A stretch of DNA of 35,471 bases from an uncultured Microbacteriaceae bacterium (lineage in GTDB: Bacteria; Actinomycetota; Actinomycetes; Actinomycetales; Microbacteriaceae), in the NCBI GenBank assembly GCA_903915075.1, contig CAIWRM010000082.1, positions 1 to 35,471 on the forward strand, written 5' to 3'. Of this stretch, positions 27,360-35,471 are shown piece after piece. How positions within the stretch are numbered: the first letter of the stretch is position 1; every line of letters starts with the position of its first letter. Made by a program: the position numbers and the translations under genes. A model generated the notes under the pieces. The model ran no database searches. It was not told the DNA's origin and worked only from the letters and a program-made list of their open reading frames with translations.

Positions 27360-27399
27360 GTCCACAGCCTAGACGCGTGCTGCGATCAGCCGAGAGAGG

Positions 27400-28338
27400 C
27401 TAGAGGGGCGAGACAATTCCCGTCAGGCTCTCGCTTGCCGTCCAGAGTCGTTTCGCATCCTCATCGCTGAGGGCCGCCGGAACACGGCGAGCGGGCACGG
27501 GATAGCCCTTGAGTTCGCTCATACGGTGGGGGCCGAAGTAGTCGTTGCCCGCAACGCCCGGGGCCGTGGCCACGTACAGCATGGGCAGAGCTCCCATTTC
27601 GGCCGACTGAGAGCCGAAGTGGCTTCCGAGTCGCGCCAGCCACTGAGCAAACGGTCCGCGATCCTTCATGGGGCCGGATGCAACCAGGTTCGTCGACGCC
27701 CATCCGGGGTGACCCGCCACGGCAATCGCGTCGACCTTGGCGGCCACAAACCGGCGCTGCAGCTCGCGGGTGAACAGGAGGTTGGCCAGTTTGCTCTGTC
27801 CGTAGGCGCCCCACGCGGTGTACTTCTTCTCGCGCATCAGGTCGTCAAAATCGATACTGCTCGGGCGGTGGGCATTCGAGGCCACCGCAACCACGCGCGC
27901 GCCCGGAGTTTTTCGCAGCGCCGGCATGAGGAGCAACGTAAGAGCAAAGGCGCCCAGGTGATTGGTGCCGAACTGCAGCTCAAAGCCGTCCTCGGTCAGT
28001 TGGTGCGTGGGAACAGCCATGATGCCGGCGTTATTCACCAGAATGTCGAGCTTCTTGTTCTTTGCCAGCCACGCGGTGGCGAAGGCGCGAATGCTCGCGA
28101 GGCTGGCTACGTCAACCAACGCGATGTCGAGACGCGCTGTGGGATGCGCGGCCAAAATGTGCTCCTTGGCAGCTTCCGCCCGATGAGCATTGCGCGCCGC
28201 CAGCGTCACTTCAGCGCCGTGTGCGGCCAGTTCGGTGGCCATAACGAGTCCCAGACCCGAGGTAGCGCCCGTAACAATCGCGCGTTTGCCCGTGAGGTCC
28301 GGAATGTTTGCTGCGGTCCAGCGCTGAGAAATTTCCAC
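27400..28338 (-). CDS. Short-chain dehydrogenase/reductase
   Basis: TGATSGLGLVMATELAAHGAEVTLAARN; LVNNAGIM; YGQSKLANLLF. Confidence 0.93.
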   Translation of the reverse strand: MEISQRWTAANIPDLTGKRAIVTGATSGLGLVMATELAAHGAEVTLAARNAHRAEAAKEHILAAHPTARLDIALVDVASLASIRAFATAWLAKNKKLDILVNNAGIMAVPTHQLTEDGFELQFGTNHLGAFALTLLLMPALRKTPGARVVAVASNAHRPSSIDFDDLMREKKYTAWGAYGQSKLANLLFTRELQRRFVAAKVDAIAVAGHPGWASTNLVASGPMKDRGPFAQWLARLGSHFGSQSAEMGALPMLYVATAPGVAGNDYFGPHRMSELKGYPVPARRVPAALSDEDAKRLWTASESLTGIVSPL

Positions 28339-28347
28339 GTCGACAGG

Positions 28348-29067
28348 CTAGCGGAGGTGTTTGGCAAAAAAGGAATCGATGCGCGACCAGGCGTCGGCCG
28401 CGTCGGCTGGGACGGGCCGGAATCCCGCGACCTTCTGCATCAGGGGTCGCATCATCTTGGGCCCGGCCGGACCGGGGTTCATGAAGGCGTGGTTAGCCTC
28501 CGGGTATTCCCTGATGTCGTGGGCGATCCCTCGCTGCGTCAGCGCGATCTCCATCCTTGTTGCAGCACCCTTGAGTGTCTTGTCCTTGGCACCATAGCTG
28601 CCCACGACGGGGCAGGCGCCCTCAAGGATTGCATCCAGGTCTTTGGGCATCATGCCGTAGTTCACGGCCGAGGCGTCATAGCCCCGCTGAGCCAGTTGCA
28701 GCGCGAACCCGCCGCCCATGCAGAAGCCGATAACGCCCATCTTGCCGCTGCAGTCCTTGCGCGCTGCGAGCAGTTTCTTGGCGGCTTCGACATCAGCAAA
28801 CGCCTGCCCCTCGCCGTTATTGAGCGCGCGGAATGTGGCTCGCAGGCAACGGCGCATGCCCCCGCGACTGTAGAGATCGGGCATGAGCACGAGATACCCA
28901 CGGCGGCCCAGTTCCTCCGCGTGATGAATCATGTTCTCCTCGATGCCAAACACCTCGTGAACGAGAACGACACCGGGCCACGGTCCCTTTCCGTCCGGAA
29001 CCACCAGAAATCCGGGCACGTCACCGTTGCCGTCCGAAGTGGGAATGAGGATGTGTTCGCTGTGCAT
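28348..29067 (-). CDS. Dienelactone hydrolase family protein
   Basis: PGVVLVHEVFGIEENM; Cys nucleophile GFCMGGGFALQLA; EYPEANHAFMNPG. Confidence 0.92.
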   Translation of the reverse strand: MHSEHILIPTSDGNGDVPGFLVVPDGKGPWPGVVLVHEVFGIEENMIHHAEELGRRGYLVLMPDLYSRGGMRRCLRATFRALNNGEGQAFADVEAAKKLLAARKDCSGKMGVIGFCMGGGFALQLAQRGYDASAVNYGMMPKDLDAILEGACPVVGSYGAKDKTLKGAATRMEIALTQRGIAHDIREYPEANHAFMNPGPAGPKMMRPLMQKVAGFRPVPADAADAWSRIDSFFAKHLR

Positions 29068-29079
29068 GCGGTGAGGTTC

Positions 29080-30027
29080 CTACAGTCCTATCGAGAGTTG
29101 AGTGAGGCGATCAGCGTCTGCTTGCGGGAGCTCAAACTCCGCCGCCGCCATGAGAGCCGGCAGCTGTTCCACCACGCGCGCGCTGGCAATGGGAGCGGTG
29201 ACGGTGGGTTGATCGCGCAGCCACGCGAGAGCAACAGTTGCCGGAGCGACTGAATTCCCGTCGGCAACCTCGCGCACGGCGTCGACGACCTGCCAGGCCT
29301 GATCGCTCACGTAGACCCCTGCCGCGGCCGCACGAACCTGCCCCGTCATGTCGTCGGCCGTGGCGTACTTGCCGGTGAGAAGTCCGGCTCCCAGCCCAAA
29401 GTAGGGTGCCACGCCCAAGTCCAGCTGTGCACACAACGCCGCCAAGCTCGTCTCAAAGTCCGCTCGGAAAACGAGGTTGTAGTGGGGTTGCACGGCCACC
29501 GGAAGGGCCCAGCCGTTGGCGCGGGCAACACTCACGTATTCACTCACACGCTCGGGTGTGTAGTTCGAGAGACCAATGGCGCGCACTTTGCCCGCGCGAA
29601 CCAGCGCGTCCAAGGCTTCGACTGTCTCGTCAATGGCAACCGCGGCGTCATCCGTGTGCGTGAAATACAGGTCGATGTAGTCAGACTGCAGGCGCCCCAG
29701 GGACTCGTCGGCGGCAAGACGAATATTCTCCGCGCTCAAACCCGGCCGGCTGCGCAGCTTTCCGACCTTGGTGGCCACAATCATGTCGGCACGATTTCCA
29801 CGAGATGCCATCCATGCACCGATGATCGCCTCGGACTCGCCGCCCACGTTTCCCGCTTTCCAGGCCGAGTAGGAATCCGCGGTGTCAATGAAGTTTCCGC
29901 CACCCGCAACGTACGCATCGAGCACAGTTTCCGACTGCGGAACGTCCGAGCTCCAGCCAAAGACGTTTCCGCCCAAGCACAAAGGGAAAACGGAGAGGTC
30001 CGAAGAACCGAGGGTACGCCGTGTCAT
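29080..30027 (-). CDS. Aldo/keto reductase
   Basis: NFIDTADSYSAWKAG, DMIVATKVG, YIDLYFTHTDD, AIGLSNYTPERV. Confidence 0.95.
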   Translation of the reverse strand: MTRRTLGSSDLSVFPLCLGGNVFGWSSDVPQSETVLDAYVAGGGNFIDTADSYSAWKAGNVGGESEAIIGAWMASRGNRADMIVATKVGKLRSRPGLSAENIRLAADESLGRLQSDYIDLYFTHTDDAAVAIDETVEALDALVRAGKVRAIGLSNYTPERVSEYVSVARANGWALPVAVQPHYNLVFRADFETSLAALCAQLDLGVAPYFGLGAGLLTGKYATADDMTGQVRAAAAGVYVSDQAWQVVDAVREVADGNSVAPATVALAWLRDQPTVTAPIASARVVEQLPALMAAAEFELPQADADRLTQLSIGL

Positions 30028-30037
30028 ACCCTAAACA

Positions 30038-30709
30038 CTAGGCGCGGCGAGCTTGAATGCGCACCCATATTCGCCCAACGAGCACGGCCAGATAGGCGAA
30101 GAGCGCCATCATTCCGGCGATGCCCACAATGTAGGCAATCACTCCACCCCAACCCAAGGAACCGTTGGGGTCGAGGAACGGGTAGGGCCACCATCCTGTG
30201 GCCAGGCCCCGAACAATCGAGAAGGCCAACCAGGCCAGCGGGAAGACGAGTGCCCACCAGAGTGACCGCAATCGAAGCGGGTAGCGACCCACGGAAAACA
30301 CCCAGTCGAGCACCAGGAGAATCGGGGCCGCCACGTGGAGAAGCTCGTTGGGCCACACCGGCCAGTCATAGCCCGTGTCCGGACCCGTGAGGGGCAAACC
30401 GCGCAACATGACGTTGTAAACGAGCGCGGTCACAATCGCATAGGGCACGGCCATCATGCGCATGATGGTCAGGAGGCGCGAATCGCGTTCGGTGCGCAGC
30501 GAGACGATCCCGGCCGCGATCAGGATCACCACGAACATCATGGCTGTCTGAATCGTGAAGAAAGCGAAGTATTCGCCCGGACGGAGAAGGTTGTTCGCCA
30601 GACGGTCGCCCACCTGGGTGGCCACAGCGGCAAAAATGCCGAGCGCCAAGACGATGCGTGCCACGCCAACGACGCGGCGGGTAGTGAGTGCCCAGGGTGC
30701 AAGTTTCAT
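30038..30709 (-). CDS. Pr6Pr family membrane protein
   Basis: FFTIQTAMMFVVIL, ELLHVAAPILLVLDWVFSVGRYPLR, WWPYPFLDPN. Confidence 0.8.
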   Translation of the reverse strand: MKLAPWALTTRRVVGVARIVLALGIFAAVATQVGDRLANNLLRPGEYFAFFTIQTAMMFVVILIAAGIVSLRTERDSRLLTIMRMMAVPYAIVTALVYNVMLRGLPLTGPDTGYDWPVWPNELLHVAAPILLVLDWVFSVGRYPLRLRSLWWALVFPLAWLAFSIVRGLATGWWPYPFLDPNGSLGWGGVIAYIVGIAGMMALFAYLAVLVGRIWVRIQARRA

Positions 30710-30766
30710 GGCAAGACTCTACTTTCTAGCGACCCATTCCGGCTAGGGGTGTGCGAAACTTGGCGC

Positions 30767-31003
30767 ATGAATACAACAAGCATTGACAGCATGTGGGGAC
30801 TGCCCACGTGGGCTATCTGGACCATCGTAATCTTGGGCCTGTGGAGCGCGATCTGGAAGGCCTTGGCTCTCTACCGCGCCGGCACGCGACACAGCAAGGT
30901 GTGGTTCGTGGTGCTCTTCGTGGTGAACACGGCTGGCATTCTCGAAATCTTCTACCTGTTCTACTTTTCGAAGCTCGCGGGCGTCGCCAAAAAGAACTCC
31001 TAG
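30767..31003 (+). CDS. DUF5652-like small membrane protein
   Basis: 78 aa; WAIWTIVILGLWSAIWKALALYRAGTRHSKVWFVVLFVVNTAGILEIFYLFYFSK. Confidence 0.8.
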   Translation: MNTTSIDSMWGLPTWAIWTIVILGLWSAIWKALALYRAGTRHSKVWFVVLFVVNTAGILEIFYLFYFSKLAGVAKKNS

Positions 31004-31027
31004 CCGTCCTGCCCTGACGCGGCTAGG
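30999..31027. terminator. Hairpin embedding the two convergent stop codons (possible bidirectional terminator)
   Basis: CCTAGCCG-N13-CGGCTAGG; TAG at 31001-31003 (+) and TAG at 31023-31025 (-). No T-tract. Confidence 0.45.
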
Positions 31028-32279
31028 GCGCCAGCAACCAGAGCACGGGTAACCCGGCCATGGCCAAGGTTGCGAGTGCCACGAGTCCCTGCGACCACCA
31101 GCGGCTTGCCCACCGGCCCATCAGCTTCTTGTCGCGAGCCAGCCACCAAATCACCGCCATCAGAAAAGGCGCCGTGAGCCCGTTGATGATGGCCGCGATG
31201 ATCAAGAACTGAATCGCATCTATGCCCCCCAGATTGAGGGCTAGCCCGACCAAGATTGACAGCAGAATGATCGCGTAAAACGCGCGTGCCTGGGTTGGCT
31301 TCTTCTCGAGACTCTCCGACCAACCAAATGTTTCGGCAAGAGCGTATGACGTGGCGCCGGCAAGAACGGGAACCGTGAGGAGTCCGGTTCCCACAATGCC
31401 GATGAGAAAAAGGAGCGACGCGAACGGCCCGGCGATGGGCGCCAGCGCTTGGGCGGCCTGCTCCGCCGTCTGGATGTTCATAATGCCGTTCGCGTTCAGT
31501 GTCGCCGCGGCCGTGACCAGGATTGCGCCCGCGACCACAACGGTGGCGAGCATGCCCGCGGCAACGTCACCCCGCATGGCACGCATGTGGCCACGATCGG
31601 CTCCCGCCACCCCCTCCGCATTGCGCGCCTCCACTTCTTCGGCAGATTGCCAAAAGAAGAGATACGGCGAGATCGTCGTTCCCGCCATGGCGATGAGCAG
31701 GGCAATGTCGGCTTTGGCCCAGAGGAAGTGAGGAACGGCGGCATTCATCTCCACCTCGGCCCACGGCACCTGCACCACAAACAGCACGGCCACGTACGCA
31801 ACGAGCGACAAGCACAGCCAGCGCAAAAACTTGGCGTAGCGGTGATAAGGAACCAAGATTTCAAGAACAAGAATCACCACAGCGAAGCCCACCACACCCA
31901 GCATCTGTGGAATGGGAAGGATCAGGTTGAGCGCCGCCGCCATGCTGGCGAGGTCGGCCGCGATGTTCACCGTATTGGCAATGGCCACGAGCACCACCGA
32001 GATGTAGAGCACCGGACGCGGCAGGCGCGTGCGGATGATGCCGGCTAGTCCATGCCCGGTCACAATGGCTAGTCGAGCGCACGCTTCTTGCACGGCAAAG
32101 GCAAAGGGCAACAGAAAGACCACTCCCCAGACGAGTCGAAAGCCCGTTGCTGCGCCAATTTGGGAGTAGGTGGCGATTCCCGAGGGGTCATCATCAGCGG
32201 CGCCGCTCACAATGCCGGGGCCAAGACGGGACAGATAACCCCTGCCGCGAAGTCGCTTTCGCGAGGGGTGATGTCTCAT
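31023..32279 (-). CDS. Nramp-related divalent metal transporter family protein
   Basis: GPGIVSGAADDDPSGIATYSQIGAATGFRLVW; multi-TM; IGIVGTGLLTVPVLAGATSYALAE. Confidence 0.85.
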   Translation of the reverse strand: MRHHPSRKRLRGRGYLSRLGPGIVSGAADDDPSGIATYSQIGAATGFRLVWGVVFLLPFAFAVQEACARLAIVTGHGLAGIIRTRLPRPVLYISVVLVAIANTVNIAADLASMAAALNLILPIPQMLGVVGFAVVILVLEILVPYHRYAKFLRWLCLSLVAYVAVLFVVQVPWAEVEMNAAVPHFLWAKADIALLIAMAGTTISPYLFFWQSAEEVEARNAEGVAGADRGHMRAMRGDVAAGMLATVVVAGAILVTAAATLNANGIMNIQTAEQAAQALAPIAGPFASLLFLIGIVGTGLLTVPVLAGATSYALAETFGWSESLEKKPTQARAFYAIILLSILVGLALNLGGIDAIQFLIIAAIINGLTAPFLMAVIWWLARDKKLMGRWASRWWSQGLVALATLAMAGLPVLWLLAP

Positions 32280-32296
32280 ACCGTTAGATTAGGCGC
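32280..32296. promoter_or_regulatory. Overlapping divergent -10 elements (leaderless promoters)
   Basis: TAGATT at 32285-32290 (+), 6 nt before ATG 32297; TAATCT at 32291-32286 (-), 6 nt before ATG 32279. Confidence 0.65.
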
Positions 32297-33874
32297 ATGG
32301 CATCATCACGCACGCGCTGGTTCGGTCTGCTGTTCGTTAGCCTCGGTATCTCGATCATCATTGTCGACTCCACCATCGTTAACGTGTCGATTCCCGCCAT
32401 CATCGACGACCTTGGCATCTCGAGCACTCAGGTGCAGTGGGTTCAGGAGTCGTACACGCTGGTCTTTGCCGCACTGATCTTGGTCTTCGGCGCGCTGTCC
32501 GATCGTTTTGGTCGGCGCCGGTTACTGGTGTTGGGCCTGATCATTTTTGGCGTGGCGTCGGTCATCGCCGCGTTTGCGCCCACGGGTGATCTGCTCATCT
32601 TCTCCCGCGTCCTCCAGGGGGTGGGCGGGGCCATGGTGCTCCCCACCACTCTCTCCCTGGTCAACGCAAACTTTCAGGGCAAAGAGCGCGGCATTGCCTT
32701 CGCCGTGTGGGGTTCTACCATCGGCGGCATGGTGGCCGTGGGACCGCTTTTGGGCGGCTGGCTCACGACAGACTTCTCTTGGCGCTGGGCCTTCGGCATC
32801 AACATCCCCATCGTGGTGATTATTGTGATTGGCGCGCTGCTTACTATTCCCGAATCGAAAGACGCGATCATGCGCCGGATTGACTGGTTGAGCGCGCTGA
32901 TCTCGGTCATTGCCATGGGCGCCTTGGTCACGGGCCTCATCGAGGGCCGAACCTACGGTTGGTGGTTGGTAAACGAGCCCTTGGTCATCGGCGAGTGGAC
33001 ATGGCCATTCGAGATCTCGGCGACTCCGTTCCTCTTCGCCATCTTTGCCCTCGCCACCTTCGCGTTCATTGCCTACGGCCGATCGCGGGAGAAAGCCGGC
33101 AAGTCAACCCTCATCAACTTCTCGCTCTTCCGCATCTCGTCGTTCACCAACGGAAACGTGGCCGCCGCCATCATTTCGCTGGGCGAATTCGGGATCATCC
33201 TGTCGCTTCCCCTGTGGCTTCAGTTCGTTATCGGGTACAACGCTCTGCAGACCGGTCTCATTCTGTTGGCACTCGCGATTGGTGCCTTCGTGGCCAGTGG
33301 CGTGGCTGGTGGTCTGAGTGGCCGCGTGACTCCGGTGACCATGGTGCGCCTGGGTATCCTGCTCGAAATCATCGGCGTCGCGGGCCTCGGTTTTGCCATC
33401 AATGCCAACAGTTCCTGGCTCACCGTCACGCCGTGGCTGTTCGCGTACGGTCTCGGAGTCGGTCTGGCCACCGCTCAGTTGACGAACGTGGTGCTGCTCG
33501 ACGTGCCCGTTGAGCAGTCGGGGCAGGCATCGGGAACACAGAGCACGTCTCGCCAGTTGGGCTCAGCCCTCGGCATCGCCGTGCTCGGAACGATTCTGTT
33601 CGCCTCCATCCAGGGCATCCTCACCACCTCGCTCACCGACGAGAAGTTACCGCCTGCTCAGGTTGAGCAGATTGTTGCCGCGGTTGTCGACTCGTCGGGA
33701 GCAGCGATTCAAGGTCTTGAGAAAGACCCGGAGACTCTTCCGATCGCCGAGAAGGCAAAAGAAGCCTTCTCAATAGCAACGAGCGTGAGCGCTTATTCAG
33801 CGGCCGGCTTCTTGGCCCTAGGCTTCGTGGCCACGCTCTCTTTGGGCGGGAAGCGCCGAGACGGATCGGCATAG
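32297..33874 (+). CDS. MFS transporter, DHA2 (EmrB/QacA-like) family
   Basis: IIIVDSTIVNVSIPAIIDDLGIS, WVQESYTLVFAALILVFGALSDRFGRRRLL, RVLQGVGGAMVLPTTLSLVN. Confidence 0.93.
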   Translation: MASSRTRWFGLLFVSLGISIIIVDSTIVNVSIPAIIDDLGISSTQVQWVQESYTLVFAALILVFGALSDRFGRRRLLVLGLIIFGVASVIAAFAPTGDLLIFSRVLQGVGGAMVLPTTLSLVNANFQGKERGIAFAVWGSTIGGMVAVGPLLGGWLTTDFSWRWAFGINIPIVVIIVIGALLTIPESKDAIMRRIDWLSALISVIAMGALVTGLIEGRTYGWWLVNEPLVIGEWTWPFEISATPFLFAIFALATFAFIAYGRSREKAGKSTLINFSLFRISSFTNGNVAAAIISLGEFGIILSLPLWLQFVIGYNALQTGLILLALAIGAFVASGVAGGLSGRVTPVTMVRLGILLEIIGVAGLGFAINANSSWLTVTPWLFAYGLGVGLATAQLTNVVLLDVPVEQSGQASGTQSTSRQLGSALGIAVLGTILFASIQGILTTSLTDEKLPPAQVEQIVAAVVDSSGAAIQGLEKDPETLPIAEKAKEAFSIATSVSAYSAAGFLALGFVATLSLGGKRRDGSA

Positions 33875-35471
33875 TAAGCCCGCGCCTCGTGCTGACGCTG
33901 CGCTTCTTCTCCCGACGCAATCGGAGCGCGCAGATGCTCGGGCCCGTACCCGAACGCATCCACGAGATCCTGGGCGTGAGGGCGTAGGCGCGCAATAAGG
34001 CGGTCGATGTAGGCCGTGACAGCCAGCGCGCGGTGAGAGGAGAGACGCGCCGACATGAGGTACCACGCGGCATGCTTCTCAATCAGCCCAAACCCAAAGA
34101 GGTCGCGCAGCCACGTGAGCACGACGTGCGTGTCGGAGTCGTCAATGGCGTCGAGCGCCGCCGTGAACGCTTCCCACTGCAGCAACTCCCCGTGCGCGAT
34201 GGCGGCCTCGATGAGCGCGCTCTGGTTCTCGTTGAAGGCCTCGGCGACACGGCCCTCTTTCTTGGCGTGACGAAGTGTGGCCGCAATAGCCATCACCATG
34301 TGCTCAACGCGTTCGGCCAGCAGTGCTCGCTGGACGTCAGACTGCCTAAGGTTTTCTACCGAGCGTGACGTGGCGCCCAAGTCAACAACTGTTTGGCCGA
34401 GCCGCTGAAGCCCCGAGCCTGTGAGGGTGCGATCGACCACGTTCTCGAGCGCGAGCTTTGCCAGTGCCGCCGGACCGGCGTCACGGAAAGTGTCGCTCAC
34501 GTCGGTGAGCAGTCGCTTGGCCACGAGCTGCAGCAATACGTTGTTGTCGCCTTCGAACGTCACATAAATGTCGAGATCAGCGCGCAATCCCACGAGTCGG
34601 TTTTCGGCCAAGAAGCCCTGCCCGCCGCAGGCTTCGCGGGCCTCCTGCAGGGTGTCTAACGCATTCCACGTTGAGAGTGGTTTGAGGGCAGCTGCCAGCG
34701 TCTCGAGGTCTTGTCGCGCGTCATCGGTGTCTTCCTCGCCGCTAAAGACCGCGTGGAACTTTTGCAACAGGAGTTCGTGTGCAAAGGACTGCGCGTAGGC
34801 AGTGGCGATGCGCGGGATGAGGCGACGCTGGTGACGCTGATAGTCGAGCAGAACGGTTTCTTCGCCCGACTCCCCGGCAAACTGTCGGCGCTGATTACCG
34901 TAGGTCACGGCAATCTGAAGACCCATCTTGGCGGCATTAATGGCCGCGCCGTCGAGTGAGACGCGACCCTGAACGAGCGTTCCCAGCATGGTGAAGAAGC
35001 GACGTCCCGGGCTGGCGATGGGTGATGAGTAGGTTCCGTCTTTTGCCACGTCACCGTAGCGATTCAGCAGGTTCGTGCGCGGCACACGCACCTGATCAAA
35101 GTGCAGGCGCCCATTGTCGATGCCATTAAGGCCACCCTTGAGCCCATCGTCCTCTCCCCCGATGCCGGGAAGGAATACGCCCTTTGGTGTGCGCACCGGC
35201 ACAAAGAACGCGTGGACGCCATAGTTAACGCCCTTCGTGATGAGCTGGGCAAAGACCACGGCCGCCTGGCCATGAACGGCTGCGTTGCCGAGGTAGTCCT
35301 TCCACGCACCTCGGAAGGGCGTGTTGATAACAAACTCTTGGCTCTTCGGGTCGTACTCAGCGGTCGTGGCAATCGATGCCACGTCGGAGCCGTGGCCCGT
35401 TTCGGTCATGGCGTAGATGCCCGGAAGCTTGAGCGACATGGCGTCGGCGAGCCATCGCTTGTGGTGTTCCG
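33793..35471 (-). CDS. Acyl-CoA oxidase/dehydrogenase family protein (5' end outside window)
   Basis: Frame open to window end (EHHKRWLADAMSLKLPGIYAMTETGHGSDVASIATTAEYD); CGGQGFLAENRL; typical acyl-CoA oxidase length and motifs. Confidence 0.9.
   Translation of the reverse strand, partial: EHHKRWLADAMSLKLPGIYAMTETGHGSDVASIATTAEYDPKSQEFVINTPFRGAWKDYLGNAAVHGQAAVVFAQLITKGVNYGVHAFFVPVRTPKGVFLPGIGGEDDGLKGGLNGIDNGRLHFDQVRVPRTNLLNRYGDVAKDGTYSSPIASPGRRFFTMLGTLVQGRVSLDGAAINAAKMGLQIAVTYGNQRRQFAGESGEETVLLDYQRHQRRLIPRIATAYAQSFAHELLLQKFHAVFSGEEDTDDARQDLETLAAALKPLSTWNALDTLQEAREACGGQGFLAENRLVGLRADLDIYVTFEGDNNVLLQLVAKRLLTDVSDTFRDAGPAALAKLALENVVDRTLTGSGLQRLGQTVVDLGATSRSVENLRQSDVQRALLAERVEHMVMAIAATLRHAKKEGRVAEAFNENQSALIEAAIAHGELLQWEAFTAALDAIDDSDTHVVLTWLRDLFGFGLIEKHAAWYLMSARLSSHRALAVTAYIDRLIARLRPHAQDLVDAFGYGPEHLRAPIASGEEAQRQHEARAYYADPSRRFPPKESVATKPRAKKPAAE

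Noticed and set aside
27526-29253. 575-aa plus-strand ORF
   Set aside because: Antisense to SDR and dienelactone hydrolase genes with clear motifs; composition typical of a shadow ORF.
1-35471. CRISPR arrays, rRNA, IS elements or prophage genes
   Set aside because: No regularly spaced repeats, rRNA sequence, transposase or phage structural motif was recognised in the window.

Overview
The window looks like a chromosomal segment from a Microbacteriaceae-like actinobacterium (inferred from protein families and codon/GC style; no database search was possible). It opens with tRNA-Glu, tRNA-Asp and tRNA-Phe. Position ~415-5120 is a clearly GC-richer island inserted in the 3' end of tRNA-Phe, flanked by a perfect 53-bp direct repeat (362-414 and 5068-5120). 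It carries a DUF3237-like protein, an amidase, a CocE/NonD (S15-type) hydrolase and a divergent TetR regulator. At its right end is a truncated replication-initiator-like N-terminus fused at a 9-bp G/C tract to a TetR C-terminal remnant. No integrase is visible. The displaced tRNA-Phe terminator sits just outside the right repeat. Next comes a surface-glycan locus (5.3-19.4 kb): acyltransferase 3, DUF2142-type membrane protein, GT2, DUF2304-type protein, ABC flippase, three mutually paralogous glycosyltransferases interleaved with a GT4, a second GT2, and a convergent Wbp-like oxidoreductase/aminotransferase/acetyltransferase operon. The remainder is mostly ordinary housekeeping and accessory genes: UPF0303, a Gly-rich protein, an LPDTG-like surface protein, hemolysin III, nitrilase, AI-2E permease, GAP family, DUF2252, SDR, dienelactone hydrolase, aldo/keto reductase, Pr6Pr, Nramp-related, MFS and a partial acyl-CoA oxidase. 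The most striking unlisted signal is a recurring promoter grammar. A TANNNT hexamer lies exactly 6 nt before the start codon of at least nine host genes, implying leaderless transcription. One case is a 17-bp divergent intergenic region where two such boxes overlap. The island genes instead have Shine-Dalgarno-like leaders.
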